Assembly (NCBI RefSeq): GCF_900129545.1
Contig: NZ_FQWB01000003.1
Coordinates: forward strand, 310,001 to 374,000
DNA: 64,000 nt
Source: Flavobacterium fluvii
Lineage (GTDB): Bacteria; Bacteroidota; Bacteroidia; Flavobacteriales; Flavobacteriaceae
Reading direction: 5' to 3'
Positions 32,916 to 41,603 of the stretch are shown here, piece by piece. A program made the translations under genes and the position numbers. Position 1 is the stretch's first letter; each line of letters begins with the position of its first letter. The notes beneath the pieces were generated by a model, which was not told the origin of the DNA, made no database searches, and saw only the letters and a list, made by a program, of their open reading frames with translations.

Positions 32916-33946
32916 TAGTTCATCATTTTACGTTTTCGAAGCAACAACCAAATTACGATTGGTGCACCAAATAGAGAAGTCACGGCATTAATTGGCAAAG
33001 TAATATCACTTCCCGGAAGTTGCGAAATACAGTCACAAATAAGCATTATTATTGAGCCCAAAAGCAAAGTACTCCAAAATAAAACAGTGTGATTGCTGGT
33101 TTGAAAAACCAATTTGGCAATATGTGGCACGGCCAATCCGATAAAGGCAATTGGACCGGCAAAAGCGGTGATGCTTCCCGTCAAGATACTGGTAGCCAAA
33201 ATGATGACCAATCGGGTTTTTTTGTAATTCATTCCCAAACTTCGGGCGTAGTTTTCGCCCAAGAGCAATGCGTTGAGAGGTTTGATGTTGACAAGGCTTA
33301 AAAGCAGGCCAATCGCGACACAAATCGATAAAATCACAATCGACGACCAAGACAAATTACCCAGATTTCCCAAAGACCAAAAAGTGAATTTCTGCAATTG
33401 TTCGGCGGTGCTGAAATAGGTCAGTGTTCCCACAATCGCGTTGGTCAAACTCCCAAACATCAAGCCGACAATCAGGATTGCCATGGTGTTGCGCAAGCTT
33501 TGCGAAACCGACAAAACCGCCAACAAAACCAAGAAACTCCCCAAACTGGAAGCCAAAATAATTCCATAGGAAGAAAGTAAAAACGAAGCAAAAACTGGAG
33601 GCAAGAAAGCCGCTCCCAAAATTACCGTTGCCACGCCCAAACTGGCTCCGGAACTTAATCCCAAAACATCGGGTCCAGCCAATGGATTTCTGAACAAGGT
33701 TTGCATCAACAATCCGCTGATGGCAAGCCCCATTCCCACGAGAATTGCTGCAATGGCTTTGGGTAGTCTATAATTGACGATGATGTAATCCCAAGTTTCC
33801 TTGCTGGCGTTTCCTCCTGTCAAACTGTTGAAAACGTCTTTCATTGGAATGGAAACCGAACCCAGGCTGATGTTCAACAACAACAGCAATACCAATGACA
33901 ATGTCAAAAAGGAGAATAGAAGTGTATTTCGGTTTTTGTTTTGCAA
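32915..33946 (-). CDS. btuC: ABC transporter permease, BtuC/FecCD family
   Basis: A 343-residue permease with about ten membrane helices, normal for FecCD/BtuC. MQTLFRNPLAGPDVLGLSSG, VGLMFGSLTNA, GENYARSLGMNYKKTRL and FIGLAVPHIAKL are the expected segments; the last region contacts the ATPase. It probably forms the channel of a cobalamin importer with the overlapping ATPase gene and the upstream binding protein. The 139-bp repeat copy 3 separates it from btuF. Confidence 0.88.
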   Translation of the reverse strand: MQNKNRNTLLFSFLTLSLVLLLLLNISLGSVSIPMKDVFNSLTGGNASKETWDYIIVNYRLPKAIAAILVGMGLAISGLLMQTLFRNPLAGPDVLGLSSGASLGVATVILGAAFLPPVFASFLLSSYGIILASSLGSFLVLLAVLSVSQSLRNTMAILIVGLMFGSLTNAIVGTLTYFSTAEQLQKFTFWSLGNLGNLSWSSIVILSICVAIGLLLSLVNIKPLNALLLGENYARSLGMNYKKTRLVIILATSILTGSITAFAGPIAFIGLAVPHIAKLVFQTSNHTVLFWSTLLLGSIIMLICDCISQLPGSDITLPINAVTSLFGAPIVIWLLLRKRKMMN

Positions 33947-33967
33947 GCTTTGATTTGTTTATCGTAC

Positions 33968-34106
33968 CGTCTGTTCGAGTGTTTTATTAAAAAATGCGAT
34001 AGCTTTTTTAATAAAATGTATCGAGAACTCAATTATTATAGGCTTCTCGATACAATTTTTAACATTAAAGCTGTCGCATTAATGTTAAAAATAACTCGAA
34101 GAGACG
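33968..34106. repeat. 139-bp cloverleaf repeat, copy 3 (inverted)
   Basis: Exactly 139 bp, in the opposite orientation to copies 1 and 2 (its reverse complement begins CGTCTCTTCGAGT). In that orientation stem A reads ATTTTTAACATTAA with TTAATGTTAAAAAT, a different sequence from copy 1 that still pairs fully. The central TGTATCGAGAA/TTCTCGATACA stem is unchanged. It lies inside the btuF-btuC-btuD gene run. Confidence 0.85.
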
Positions 34107-34136
34107 AGCTGATTTGTTTTACTATTTCAATCTATA

Positions 34137-35279
34137 TTATTCCAATTTCTGAAAGAAAAACAGTTTGTGATTCGGTACTAATTCCGGATGAAAAATTTTG
34201 ATTAAATCTTTCAAAACCCAATCGGGGCGTGTTGGAGACCATTCGAAATATATGATGCCGCCTTTTGCGCCTTTGTTTAGGCTGTACGAATATACTTTTT
34301 TATTTTTAAACGAGGCAAATTGGCTGTAATGCGGATTGCTGTCGCTCATTTCTTTCAAGGACGAAAAATCTCCTGGAGCAATCCAGAAATCGGCATTTTG
34401 TGCTTTTTCCAAGATGGTTTCAAAGGGTATGGCCAAACTTCCGGTTCCTTTTGTGTCTGCCCATAAATAACGGGATTGAGCATCTTTCAAAAACAGGGAA
34501 GCCCAACTTTCACCTTGCGGAACATACCATTGTTCCTGATACATCGCACCACTCAAAACGGTTGGTTTGGTTGTTGCATTTTTGGCTAAAGCCAAGGTGG
34601 CATTATATTCCTTTTCAATCTCCGAAAAAATGACATTTGCCTTGGAATCCAATCCGTATAATGCTCCGAAAAACTTGATCCATTCGGCTTTTCCCAATGG
34701 AGATTGCTCCGTCCAATCGCCGTTGAGCATTACTTTCAAGCCACTTTTTTGAAGATTATCCAAAGTAGGATTGCTGTTGTTCAACCCAAAACTGACAATT
34801 AAATCAGGATTTATGTCGATTAAAACTTCGGTGTTCAGGTTTTCATTAACGCCTACTTCTCGAACTTTTCCAGCATCAATCCGCTTTCTGGTTTTTTCGG
34901 AAGAAATGTAATTGGTGTTTGGGAAACCTGCCAAAGTATTTTCGACTCCCAATAATTCCAATGCCGGAATGTGGGTGGTCGAGGTTACGACAATCGATTT
35001 TAGGGGAATTGGAATAACGGTAAATTGCTTTAAACTATCCGGGATGATTCCGTTTTTTTCTTGGAGAATATAGGTAAAACTTTCTTTGGCTTCCGGCCAA
35101 GGATTCGTGATTTTTACGATTGAAAAACCTTGGTGTTTGTAGATTTCAAACCCTTTGGCATACTGAATGGAATTGGTGGAGGAGACAACCGTTTCTTTGG
35201 AAACAGGATTGTTTTTTTTGCATCCAATGGAGGAAATAATCAGTAAAAACAGGGTGCAGCGCAGGAAAATAGATTTCAT
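34137..35279 (-). CDS. btuF: Cobalamin-type ABC substrate-binding lipoprotein
   Basis: A 380-residue lipoprotein from ATG 35279 (MKSIFLRCTLFLLIISSIGC, lipobox Cys at 20). An in-frame ATG 18 codons upstream is unlikely because the signal peptide starts here. The mature part has the two-lobed helical-backbone fold of BtuF/FhuD-type binding proteins, including TTHIPALELLGVENTLAGFP and the INPDLIVSFG strand. In Bacteroidota such proteins are anchored in the envelope and pass ligand to BtuC/BtuD, whose genes follow. Cobalamin is the likely ligand, judged from the divergent riboswitch-linked btuB. Confidence 0.8.
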   Translation of the reverse strand: MKSIFLRCTLFLLIISSIGCKKNNPVSKETVVSSTNSIQYAKGFEIYKHQGFSIVKITNPWPEAKESFTYILQEKNGIIPDSLKQFTVIPIPLKSIVVTSTTHIPALELLGVENTLAGFPNTNYISSEKTRKRIDAGKVREVGVNENLNTEVLIDINPDLIVSFGLNNSNPTLDNLQKSGLKVMLNGDWTEQSPLGKAEWIKFFGALYGLDSKANVIFSEIEKEYNATLALAKNATTKPTVLSGAMYQEQWYVPQGESWASLFLKDAQSRYLWADTKGTGSLAIPFETILEKAQNADFWIAPGDFSSLKEMSDSNPHYSQFASFKNKKVYSYSLNKGAKGGIIYFEWSPTRPDWVLKDLIKIFHPELVPNHKLFFFQKLE

Positions 35280-35362
35280 ATTAACACTTTTGAGAGAAGT
35301 GCAAAGGTATATGTATTCCTTTTTAAAAATCAATTTTATTTTTTTATTCGAATCTTAGAGAC

Positions 35363-35370
35363 TACATTTG
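35363..35370 (+). promoter_or_regulatory. -7 box of the btuB promoter
   Basis: TACATTTG matches TAnnTTTG. Transcription would begin about 6-8 bp downstream, exactly where the riboswitch fold starts. No clear TTG box was seen 19 bp upstream. Confidence 0.5.
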
Positions 35371-35377
35371 CAGCCGT

Positions 35378-35647
35378 ATTGAGGTTGCTGTTTTTAATTT
35401 TAAAACCGCATTAAAAGGGAATCAGGTGAAAGATTGCAGATTGCAGATTTTAGATTGTAACAATCAAAAAAATCTAAATCGAAAATCCAGAATCCTGGGC
35501 TGTACCCGCAACTGTAAGCTGTCAAGCTTGTTGTTATCTACAAAACCACTGTTCAAAATTTTAGAATTGAGATTTCAGATTTTATCAAATCGGAAATCAA
35601 GAATGGGAAGGTAAACAACAAGACGCAAGCCAGGAGACCTGCCTATT
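35378..35647 (+). ncRNA. Cobalamin riboswitch
   Basis: A leader of about 270 nt holding the conserved parts of the AdoCbl/cobalamin riboswitch in order: GAGGTTGCTG at the 5' end, AAAGGGAATCAGGTGAAA, the core GGGCTGTACCCGCAACTGTAA (about 35517-35537), and the B12 box GCAAGCCAGGAGACCTGCC (about 35625-35643). The middle (about 35440-35600) is a long variable arm. In Bacteroidota such leaders repress btuB when cobalamin is abundant, usually by hiding the ribosome entry site. The element ends about 90 nt before the BtuB start. Confidence 0.92.
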
Positions 35648-35737
35648 ACATCGAGTATCAAACTTTCGGGAAAAAAGGTTTGGGTATGGGTCATTCTATG
35701 CTTTTCTCCCATTTTTATTATTAAAAATGTTTATTAA

Positions 35738-37678
35738 ATGAACAACAAAATCGTTCGTATTAGTGCGTTATTCGTACTGATGACAAGCTGTGTATTTGCA
35801 CAGCAAAAAGACACCATCGCGTCCAAAAATCAACTGGATGAAGTGGTAATTTCGGATTCCAAATTTGCTTTGCCCAAAGAAAAATCAGGGAAAGTGATTA
35901 CCAAAATCACTTCCGAAGATTTAAAAATGAAGGAAGGACAAAGCGTGGCGACCATTCTAAATTCGGTTGCCGGTGTTGAAATCAACGGAAGCCAAAGTGC
36001 AGCCGGAAAAAATTTGGGTTACTACATTCGTGGCGGAAAAAGCAGTCAAGTACTTGTCCTTATTGATGGAATTCCGGTTACCGATGCGTCTGGAATTAGT
36101 CTTGAATATGATTTGCGTTTGCTTCCTGCGGAACAAGTGGAGAGCATAGAAATCATGAAAGGTGCTTCGAGTACTTTGTATGGAACTGGTGCTGCCACTG
36201 GTGTAATCAATATTACGTTGAAGAAAAAGGGAAAGAAATCCTTTCAAGGAAATGCGTATTGGAATGCGGGAACGTATAACACGGCATCTACTTCAAAAAA
36301 GAGTCCACAGGATTACAATCAAGGGTTTTTAGTAAACGGAAACCTGAAAAAATTCAGTTATTTTGCGTCCTTGAATAGCTCGGAAACCACTGGAATGTCA
36401 CAAATTGCTTCGCCAAATGAAAACGTGTCGTATGAAGCAGATCGTTTTTCGAGAATCAACTATTTGGCAAAACTGGGTTACAAAGTCAACGACAAATTAA
36501 CTTTGGACTTTTTTGGCAATTACGACAAAATCGACAATGATTATGACGGAGGTTTCGACAATACGGGAACCAACGATATTAGCCAGAATCATTCGAAATC
36601 AGAACAATCTCGATTTGGATTTTTGCCAAAATACAAATATAACAAAGGAGAATTTGTATTGAATTCCAGCTTCAACCAAATTGGACGTTCTTATAACGAA
36701 TTGGATACCTATTCGGGAACGGTTGGGTATTCGAAATACGATTCCAGAAACGTAAATGTTGATGCTTACAACAAATATGAGATTACTAAATCCTTGTTTA
36801 TAGTGACTGGGGCACAATACCAGTTTTTTGACATGAACAGCGTAACGCCTTATGGTGGGGTTGAAAGGGAAAGTGCCAAATTTAACATGATCGACCCTTA
36901 TGTTACTGGAGTTTATACTTCAGATTTTGGGTTGAACCTGAATGCAGGTGCACGATTGAACATTCATAGCGTATACGGAAACCAATTTGTTTACAACGTG
37001 AATCCATCGTTTGATTTCAAAACATTTCCATTGAAGGTTTTGGCTTCTTACAGCACGGCTTTCGTGACGCCAAGTTTGTACCAATTGTATTCTCCATACG
37101 GTAATGCCGATTTGACGCCAGAAAAAAACAGCACTGTTGAAGCTGGTTTTGAAACGAATCTTCTAGACAAAAAAATTGTGTTTTCTGCCGTGGGATTTTA
37201 TCGCGAGCAAAATAACTTTATTGGATTTTCATCGGCCTATAAATACATCAATGTTGAAGGGACGAATAAAGCAAAAGGAGTTGAAACTGAAATCAGTTTT
37301 GCTTTGAACCAAAAGTTAAAATGGATTTCGAATTATACTTTTACCCAAGTGGACAAAGCTTTGGACAGATTGATTCCGAAACATAAAGTGAATTCCTCCC
37401 TGGATTATCAACTTTGCCCAAGAACTACTTTTAACGTGAATTATCAGTATGTTGACGGTAGAAATGATGCTTTCTTTGATGGAAACACTTACGGCACCCA
37501 AAATGTTGTTTTAGGGTCTTACCAATTGGTAAATGCATCCTTGAACTATGAATTAGTAAAAAATAGATTGAACATTTTTGGTGCGGCAACCAACATTTTA
37601 AACGAAGATTTTGTTGAAAACGTTGGGTATAACACCAAAGGAAGAAACTACAAATTGGGTTTGAATTTCAAATTATAA
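35738..37678 (+). CDS. btuB: TonB-dependent cobalamin receptor, BtuB-like
   Basis: A 646-residue outer-membrane receptor, close to the size of E. coli BtuB (614). It has a signal peptide (cleavage near CVFAQ), a plug domain at about 35-150 (QLDEVVIS, VLVLIDGIPVTDASG, EIMKGASSTLYGTGAATGVINI), and a beta barrel ending in the typical GLNFKL C-terminus. Regulation by the cobalamin riboswitch directly upstream identifies the substrate class. It works with the divergent btuF-btuC-btuD genes and needs TonB/ExbBD from elsewhere. Confidence 0.9.
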   Translation: MNNKIVRISALFVLMTSCVFAQQKDTIASKNQLDEVVISDSKFALPKEKSGKVITKITSEDLKMKEGQSVATILNSVAGVEINGSQSAAGKNLGYYIRGGKSSQVLVLIDGIPVTDASGISLEYDLRLLPAEQVESIEIMKGASSTLYGTGAATGVINITLKKKGKKSFQGNAYWNAGTYNTASTSKKSPQDYNQGFLVNGNLKKFSYFASLNSSETTGMSQIASPNENVSYEADRFSRINYLAKLGYKVNDKLTLDFFGNYDKIDNDYDGGFDNTGTNDISQNHSKSEQSRFGFLPKYKYNKGEFVLNSSFNQIGRSYNELDTYSGTVGYSKYDSRNVNVDAYNKYEITKSLFIVTGAQYQFFDMNSVTPYGGVERESAKFNMIDPYVTGVYTSDFGLNLNAGARLNIHSVYGNQFVYNVNPSFDFKTFPLKVLASYSTAFVTPSLYQLYSPYGNADLTPEKNSTVEAGFETNLLDKKIVFSAVGFYREQNNFIGFSSAYKYINVEGTNKAKGVETEISFALNQKLKWISNYTFTQVDKALDRLIPKHKVNSSLDYQLCPRTTFNVNYQYVDGRNDAFFDGNTYGTQNVVLGSYQLVNASLNYELVKNRLNIFGAATNILNEDFVENVGYNTKGRNYKLGLNFKL

Positions 37679-37698
37679 TTACATAATTTGGTTCAAAA

Positions 37699-37730
37699 AA
37701 AAAGGCTTTCTCGTCATTGAAAGCCTTTTT
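37699..37730. terminator. Bidirectional terminator between btuB and the amidase gene
   Basis: AAAAAGGCTTTC (37699-37710) pairs perfectly with GAAAGCCTTTTT (37719-37730) around an 8-nt loop. A and T runs flank it. It serves btuB on the plus strand and, only 4 bp after the stop codon, the amidase gene on the minus strand. Confidence 0.88.
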
Positions 37731-37734
37731 GCTT

Positions 37735-38355
37735 TTATTTTATACTCGAAACAAATTGAAGGATGCTTTCGGCAATTTTGTTTTGTTCCTTTTCGTTGGT
37801 GAGGTGTTTTTTATCCTTTTCATTAGATAAATAACCAAGTTCAATGAGTACTGCCGGCACAGTTGCATTTTTAATAATTGAATAGGAAGCATTTTTTATT
37901 TCTCCCATTTCAAAACTATTATTTTTAGACATTTCTGCACTTAATTTTACTGCAAAGTTATTTGATTCTTTATATAATTTCGAATCTTTATAAACGAAGA
38001 ATTCCACTCCTGATTTGTCCTTGTTTGTATTGGAATTTACGTGTAATGACAAAACTAAATCGGGTTTAATTGCATTGGCAATTTCGGTTCTTTCTTTCAG
38101 TGGAACAAACACATCTGAACTTCTGGTAAAATGGATGACAACATTTTTATCTTTGTTTAAAGACTTGATTTTATTGGCGATTTGCTCGACAATTTGTTTT
38201 TCGTTGATTGAGTTTGAAACCGCTCCAAAATCATGCCCACCGTGCGCGGCATCAATAACCACGTTGATTTGCTTTGGTTTTGGATGATTAGGGTTTACAA
38301 AAGCAAAAGAAATAATTGCCGTCAAAAGCAAAAATAATTGTGTTGGTTTTTTCAT
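37735..38355 (-). CDS. N-acetylmuramoyl-L-alanine amidase (AmiC-type)
   Basis: A 206-residue zinc amidase (Amidase_3 fold) with a signal peptide. It cleaves the bond between N-acetylmuramate and the stem peptide in the periplasm. The zinc ligands are visible: His38 in DAAHGGHD, Glu52 in SINEKQ and His in LSLHVN. The catalytic Glu is in VLIELGYLSN. There is no AMIN or LysM targeting domain, so the enzyme is a minimal version. The stop codon nearly touches the terminator shared with btuB. Confidence 0.88.
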   Translation of the reverse strand: MKKPTQLFLLLTAIISFAFVNPNHPKPKQINVVIDAAHGGHDFGAVSNSINEKQIVEQIANKIKSLNKDKNVVIHFTRSSDVFVPLKERTEIANAIKPDLVLSLHVNSNTNKDKSGVEFFVYKDSKLYKESNNFAVKLSAEMSKNNSFEMGEIKNASYSIIKNATVPAVLIELGYLSNEKDKKHLTNEKEQNKIAESILQFVSSIK

Positions 38356-38430
38356 GAGACTTCAGTTTTGTTAATATTGTTTATTAAGCATTAACTGATT
38401 AAATCTTGTTTTATTGTGCTGGTTCATGAC

Positions 38431-39909
38431 CTATTCCAAAGCTTTCAATAAACCTTCGGGAGCTTTGTCAAGATACATTTGGTTTCGCAAACCATTTATG
38501 GATTTCGAATCTTTGAAATATTCAAATTGAATTCCGGGAGTGGATTGTTTTGTTCTTGCAGTTCCCGTGATTTTGCCAATGGCTAGATTCAACAAAGGTT
38601 CTGTTGTGCTCCCCAAAACATCAAGAGTGCTTAACGTTTCTTTCAATGCAAAAGTAGGTACTAAACCACTTTGATAATCGCCAAAACCTGCTCCATTCAC
38701 AATTTTCAACACCAGGGGTTGCATCGCATAACGGTGGCTTGGGTTTCTGTTTTCTTTGCCGAAAGTAGGAGAATCATATAAAGTAACCGATCCAACATTT
38801 TTACCGGTAGTTAAATCACCTATTTGTACAACTGTTATGTATGGTTTCAATCCATTAATCACCAACTCGCTTGCCGAAGCCGTGCTTGCCGAAGTTAAAA
38901 TATAAACTTTGGTCATGCCAACACTGTTGATGGCTGTAGTTCCCATTTTGTCGGTAAATAAATTTTTCAATGATTCAGGATCGTTGGCTGCAAAATAAGA
39001 TTCTATTTTGGCGTTCCATTGTTCTTTGGAAAAAACCTGTCCCTTAAATTGTCCCGTAATCATGCTGGCCAATCTTGTTGCAGTTTGGATGGAACCACCA
39101 CCATTGTATCGTAAATCAAGAACCAAATCTGTAATTCCTTGTGATTTAAGTGATCCAAAAGCATCGTTTAGTTGGGTGTCGTAATTGCCATAAAATGCAT
39201 TATACATCAGATATCCAATTTTATGGGAACCAGAAACAATTACTTTATTTACCAAAATGGGATTTTCGTCCAAAATGGTTTTCGTCAAAGCGACTGTTTT
39301 TCCGTTTGGAGTGAATGCTCCACCGTTGATGTCGGCCATATTTAAAGTATAGTCGTTGTTTGAACCGAACAATAATGCTTGGTAATTGCTTACGGTAAGT
39401 TGGGTTCCATTTACGCCATAAAAAACATCACCACGTTTGATGTTTTTTGTTGATGCATTAGAATTTGGGATAATATATCTTACCCAGCCAATTATTTCTG
39501 AAGAACCGGATGATTTATAGCTCAAACCAAATTCCACACCGTTATTATTGGTCGTTCCTTGAAGCTGTCCTTCTAATTCTAAATAATCGTCGACAATCCA
39601 ACTGAATCTGTCCACGGCTTGTCCTGCTGCGGGATAAAGACTTTCAGGTTTGTACAACAAGCTTTCGAATAAATTTTCCGGTTTTGGATATCCAGACAAG
39701 AAATTATTTAGTTGTGTTTGGGTGGCAAATTTGTTGTCGGATAAATTGGGTACATCGGCTTGCCATAAATAGTAAAGATTCAGTCCTTTCCAGATAAAAT
39801 CATTCACTTCCAAGTTTAGCGGTGCAGAAACATCGTCATTGTCTTGACAACTTTGGAAGGCAAAAACGGTTAAAAAGAAGAGAATTATGAGTTTAAACTT
39901 TGTTTTCAT
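38431..39909 (-). CDS. S41-family peptidase lipoprotein
   Basis: From ATG 39909 the protein has 492 residues; a longer in-frame start at 39996 lies ahead of the signal peptide. The lipobox is VFAFQSC. The tail-specific (C-terminal processing) protease core is present: a PDZ-like middle with GDVFYGVNGTQLTV, DLRYNGGGSIQTATRLA, and the catalytic serine region ILTSASTASASELVINGLKP. The catalytic dyad lysine should be the later one in LTTGKNVGS. The family trims or degrades envelope proteins in the periplasm. No functional partner is evident in the neighbourhood. Confidence 0.85.
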   Translation of the reverse strand: MKTKFKLIILFFLTVFAFQSCQDNDDVSAPLNLEVNDFIWKGLNLYYLWQADVPNLSDNKFATQTQLNNFLSGYPKPENLFESLLYKPESLYPAAGQAVDRFSWIVDDYLELEGQLQGTTNNNGVEFGLSYKSSGSSEIIGWVRYIIPNSNASTKNIKRGDVFYGVNGTQLTVSNYQALLFGSNNDYTLNMADINGGAFTPNGKTVALTKTILDENPILVNKVIVSGSHKIGYLMYNAFYGNYDTQLNDAFGSLKSQGITDLVLDLRYNGGGSIQTATRLASMITGQFKGQVFSKEQWNAKIESYFAANDPESLKNLFTDKMGTTAINSVGMTKVYILTSASTASASELVINGLKPYITVVQIGDLTTGKNVGSVTLYDSPTFGKENRNPSHRYAMQPLVLKIVNGAGFGDYQSGLVPTFALKETLSTLDVLGSTTEPLLNLAIGKITGTARTKQSTPGIQFEYFKDSKSINGLRNQMYLDKAPEGLLKALE

Positions 39910-40078
39910 ATTTAGGTTTTGATGTATCAAACGTAAAATTACTAACTTTAGTTTTATTTTAAGGACTTTGTGACGAAAATAAGTTAGTTTCGTCATAATT
40001 TTGGAAGCGTTTTATAAACTTCTTTGCAAGTTTGTGAAATTAATGACTTCTTTCAGAAACAAAATTTTCCGATAGATT

Positions 40079-40396
40079 ATGAGTAAGATGGAAACAGAAA
40101 ACGGTACTCAAGAAAATGCCTTAAAACCTAAAAAACTAAATTTGGGCAAGGTTTCTATTGTTGTTATGGTTCTAGTTTTATTGGGAATAGGGACGTATGG
40201 TTATTTTAATTGTTGCGATGTTGACCAAAATAAAAATCTGGGAACCTATGATGATCCCGAAGTTGCCTTCAGGGAAACGCAAAAAGCATTGTCGATTTTG
40301 TCTGGTCATTTGAAAATTGGCATAGAAAGTGTACAGTACATTCAAGAATATGATAATTCAAAAAATTTAATTTTTAAACCACAAAAATCAAAATGA
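40079..40396 (+). CDS. Small membrane-anchored protein of unknown function
   Basis: A 105-residue protein with a hydrophilic N-terminus, one membrane helix at about 25-43 (VSIVVMVLVLLGIGTYGYF), and a helical outer part with NCCDVDQ and AFRETQKALSILS. In related genomes a protein of this kind commonly precedes DUF4252 genes. The stop overlaps the DUF4252 start by four bases (ATGA), showing coupling. No known family name comes to mind. Confidence 0.6.
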   Translation: MSKMETENGTQENALKPKKLNLGKVSIVVMVLVLLGIGTYGYFNCCDVDQNKNLGTYDDPEVAFRETQKALSILSGHLKIGIESVQYIQEYDNSKNLIFKPQKSK

Positions 40397-40923
40397 GAAA
40401 ATTTATACTCACAGTAGTAATGGTATTGGTTTCCAATGCGTTTTTTGCGCAGTCCGGCTTTGATAAATATGACGGGCAAGAGGGAGTGACTTCGATAATC
40501 GTCAACAAGAAAATGTTTCAAATGATGGGAAGTGTCAAGGTGGACGCCAATGACAAGGAAACCCAACAGTATTTGAGCTTGATGAAAAAGTTGGACAACT
40601 TGAAAGTGTTTACTACCACCAATACAAAAATTGCCGCCGACATGAAATTATCTGCCGACAAGTATATGAAAACAGCCGGTTTGGAAGAATTGATGCGTGT
40701 AAACGAAAATGGTAAAAATGTCAAGATATGGGTGAAATCTGGATCGACAGCCACTAGAGCAAAGGAACTTTTAATGTTTATCGAAGATGGGAGCAAGCAA
40801 GATGAAACCGTATTGATGTCATTAACCGGAGATTTTGAACTGAGCGAAATAGCGATTCTTACAGACAAAATGAAGATTCCCGGCGGCGATGATTTGAAAA
40901 ATGCAACAAAAGGGAAGAAATAG
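40393..40923 (+). CDS. Secreted DUF4252-family protein
   Basis: A 176-residue protein with a signal peptide (MRKFILTVVMVLVSNAFFAQ). The mature domain has the DUF4252 pattern: KYDGQEGVTSIIVNKKMFQMM, a KLDNLKVFTT strand, LMRVNENGKNVKIWVKS and a FIEDGS...SLTGDFELSEI close. In Bacteroidota such genes are often organised with an ECF sigma factor and a small membrane protein, which suggests envelope stress or regulation. Here the sigma gene is absent but the small membrane protein is present and overlapping. Biochemical function is unknown. Confidence 0.75.
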   Translation: MRKFILTVVMVLVSNAFFAQSGFDKYDGQEGVTSIIVNKKMFQMMGSVKVDANDKETQQYLSLMKKLDNLKVFTTTNTKIAADMKLSADKYMKTAGLEELMRVNENGKNVKIWVKSGSTATRAKELLMFIEDGSKQDETVLMSLTGDFELSEIAILTDKMKIPGGDDLKNATKGKK

Positions 40924-40950
40924 AATAATCAGTTTTAAACAACAAACAAA

Positions 40951-40981
40951 AAAAATGCCTCAATAATTGAGGCGTTTTTTT
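40951..40981. terminator. Terminator between DUF4252 gene and the TPR-like gene
   Basis: TGCCTCAA pairs with TTGAGGCG (one end wobble) around TAA/ATA, with A6 before and T7 after, so it can act in both directions. It lies 28 bp after the DUF4252 stop codon and 6 bp from the stop of the minus-strand neighbour. Confidence 0.82.
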
Positions 40982-40986
40982 GTTGT

Positions 40987-41331
40987 TTAGATTCTGCCAC
41001 CCAGCAATTTGTTGTATAAATCAATACTTCTTGCAGAAATTTGTGCCATTTTGTATTTTTTGAAAAGTATGTCAAAATATAGTTTTGATTTTTGAAAATC
41101 TTTGTCCTTGTAATAATAATTTCCCAGATACTCCAGCATTTCAATAGATTCGTAGCCTTTTTGTATTACTCTTTCGTATGTGGCATGAACATCGATTTTC
41201 GCGTATTTTTTCTTGTTTATTGTGTCGTAAAAAACGGTTTGGGAAAAAGCAGTGGATACGCCAAATAATAAAAATGAAAGGATAAAAAATCCTGATAAAT
41301 TTATTTTTGATTTAGCTGTCTTTTTTTTCAT
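40987..41331 (-). CDS. Secreted TPR-like stub related to OmpA-family N-termini
   Basis: A 114-residue protein with a signal anchor or peptide (residues 12-30). The mature part (KYAKIDVHATYERVIQKGYE, MLEYLGNYYYKDKDFQKSKLYFDILF) is a helix-turn-helix of TPR type. It closely resembles the N-terminal TPR portion of the OmpA/PD40 proteins found beside PorP/SprF membrane proteins in gliding Bacteroidota. There is no OmpA domain here, so it is either a stand-alone adaptor or a remnant. No sign of a frame-shifted continuation downstream was seen. Confidence 0.6.
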   Translation of the reverse strand: MKKKTAKSKINLSGFFILSFLLFGVSTAFSQTVFYDTINKKKYAKIDVHATYERVIQKGYESIEMLEYLGNYYYKDKDFQKSKLYFDILFKKYKMAQISARSIDLYNKLLGGRI

Positions 41332-41550
41332 ATATATGCCGTTTTAATTAAGATAGGGTAGCTAATTTACAAGATTAAAACTAATACACAAATTAAATAG
41401 CTATTTTTTTAAGGATAATTGATTTATTGTCGTGTATTGTAAGTATTTATTTTCTTAATTTGGTTGGTTGGTGTACAGTACTGAATAACAGTAGGTTTTG
41501 GGATTGATTCGTTTTGTTTTGGGGTTTTTTAGAAAATTTCAATAAAATAA

Positions 41551-41587
41551 AAAAGGGCAACAGTATTTCGATACTTGTTGCCCTTTT
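41551..41587 (-). terminator. Terminator after the DUF5020 gene
   Basis: AAAAGGGCAACA pairs with TTGTTGCCCTTTT, extended by TAT/ATA around TTCG. On the minus strand TTTTATTTTATTG follows. It ends the NCS2-DUF5020 message. The remaining 41332-41550 stretch holds nothing I recognise. Confidence 0.78.
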
Positions 41588-41603
41588 GGTATAAAAAAAA
41601 TCT

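Noticed and set aside
23861..34106. CRISPR array
   Set aside because: The three 139-bp copies are kilobases apart, in both orientations and internally palindromic; no short regularly spaced repeats or cas genes are present.
33941..34201. 86-codon plus-strand frame across repeat copy 3
   Set aside because: It overlaps the start of btuC and the end of btuF on the opposite strand and is not matched in copies 1 or 2.
35426..35614. 62-codon frame upstream of btuB
   Set aside because: It lies wholly inside the cobalamin riboswitch, whose conserved boxes explain the sequence.
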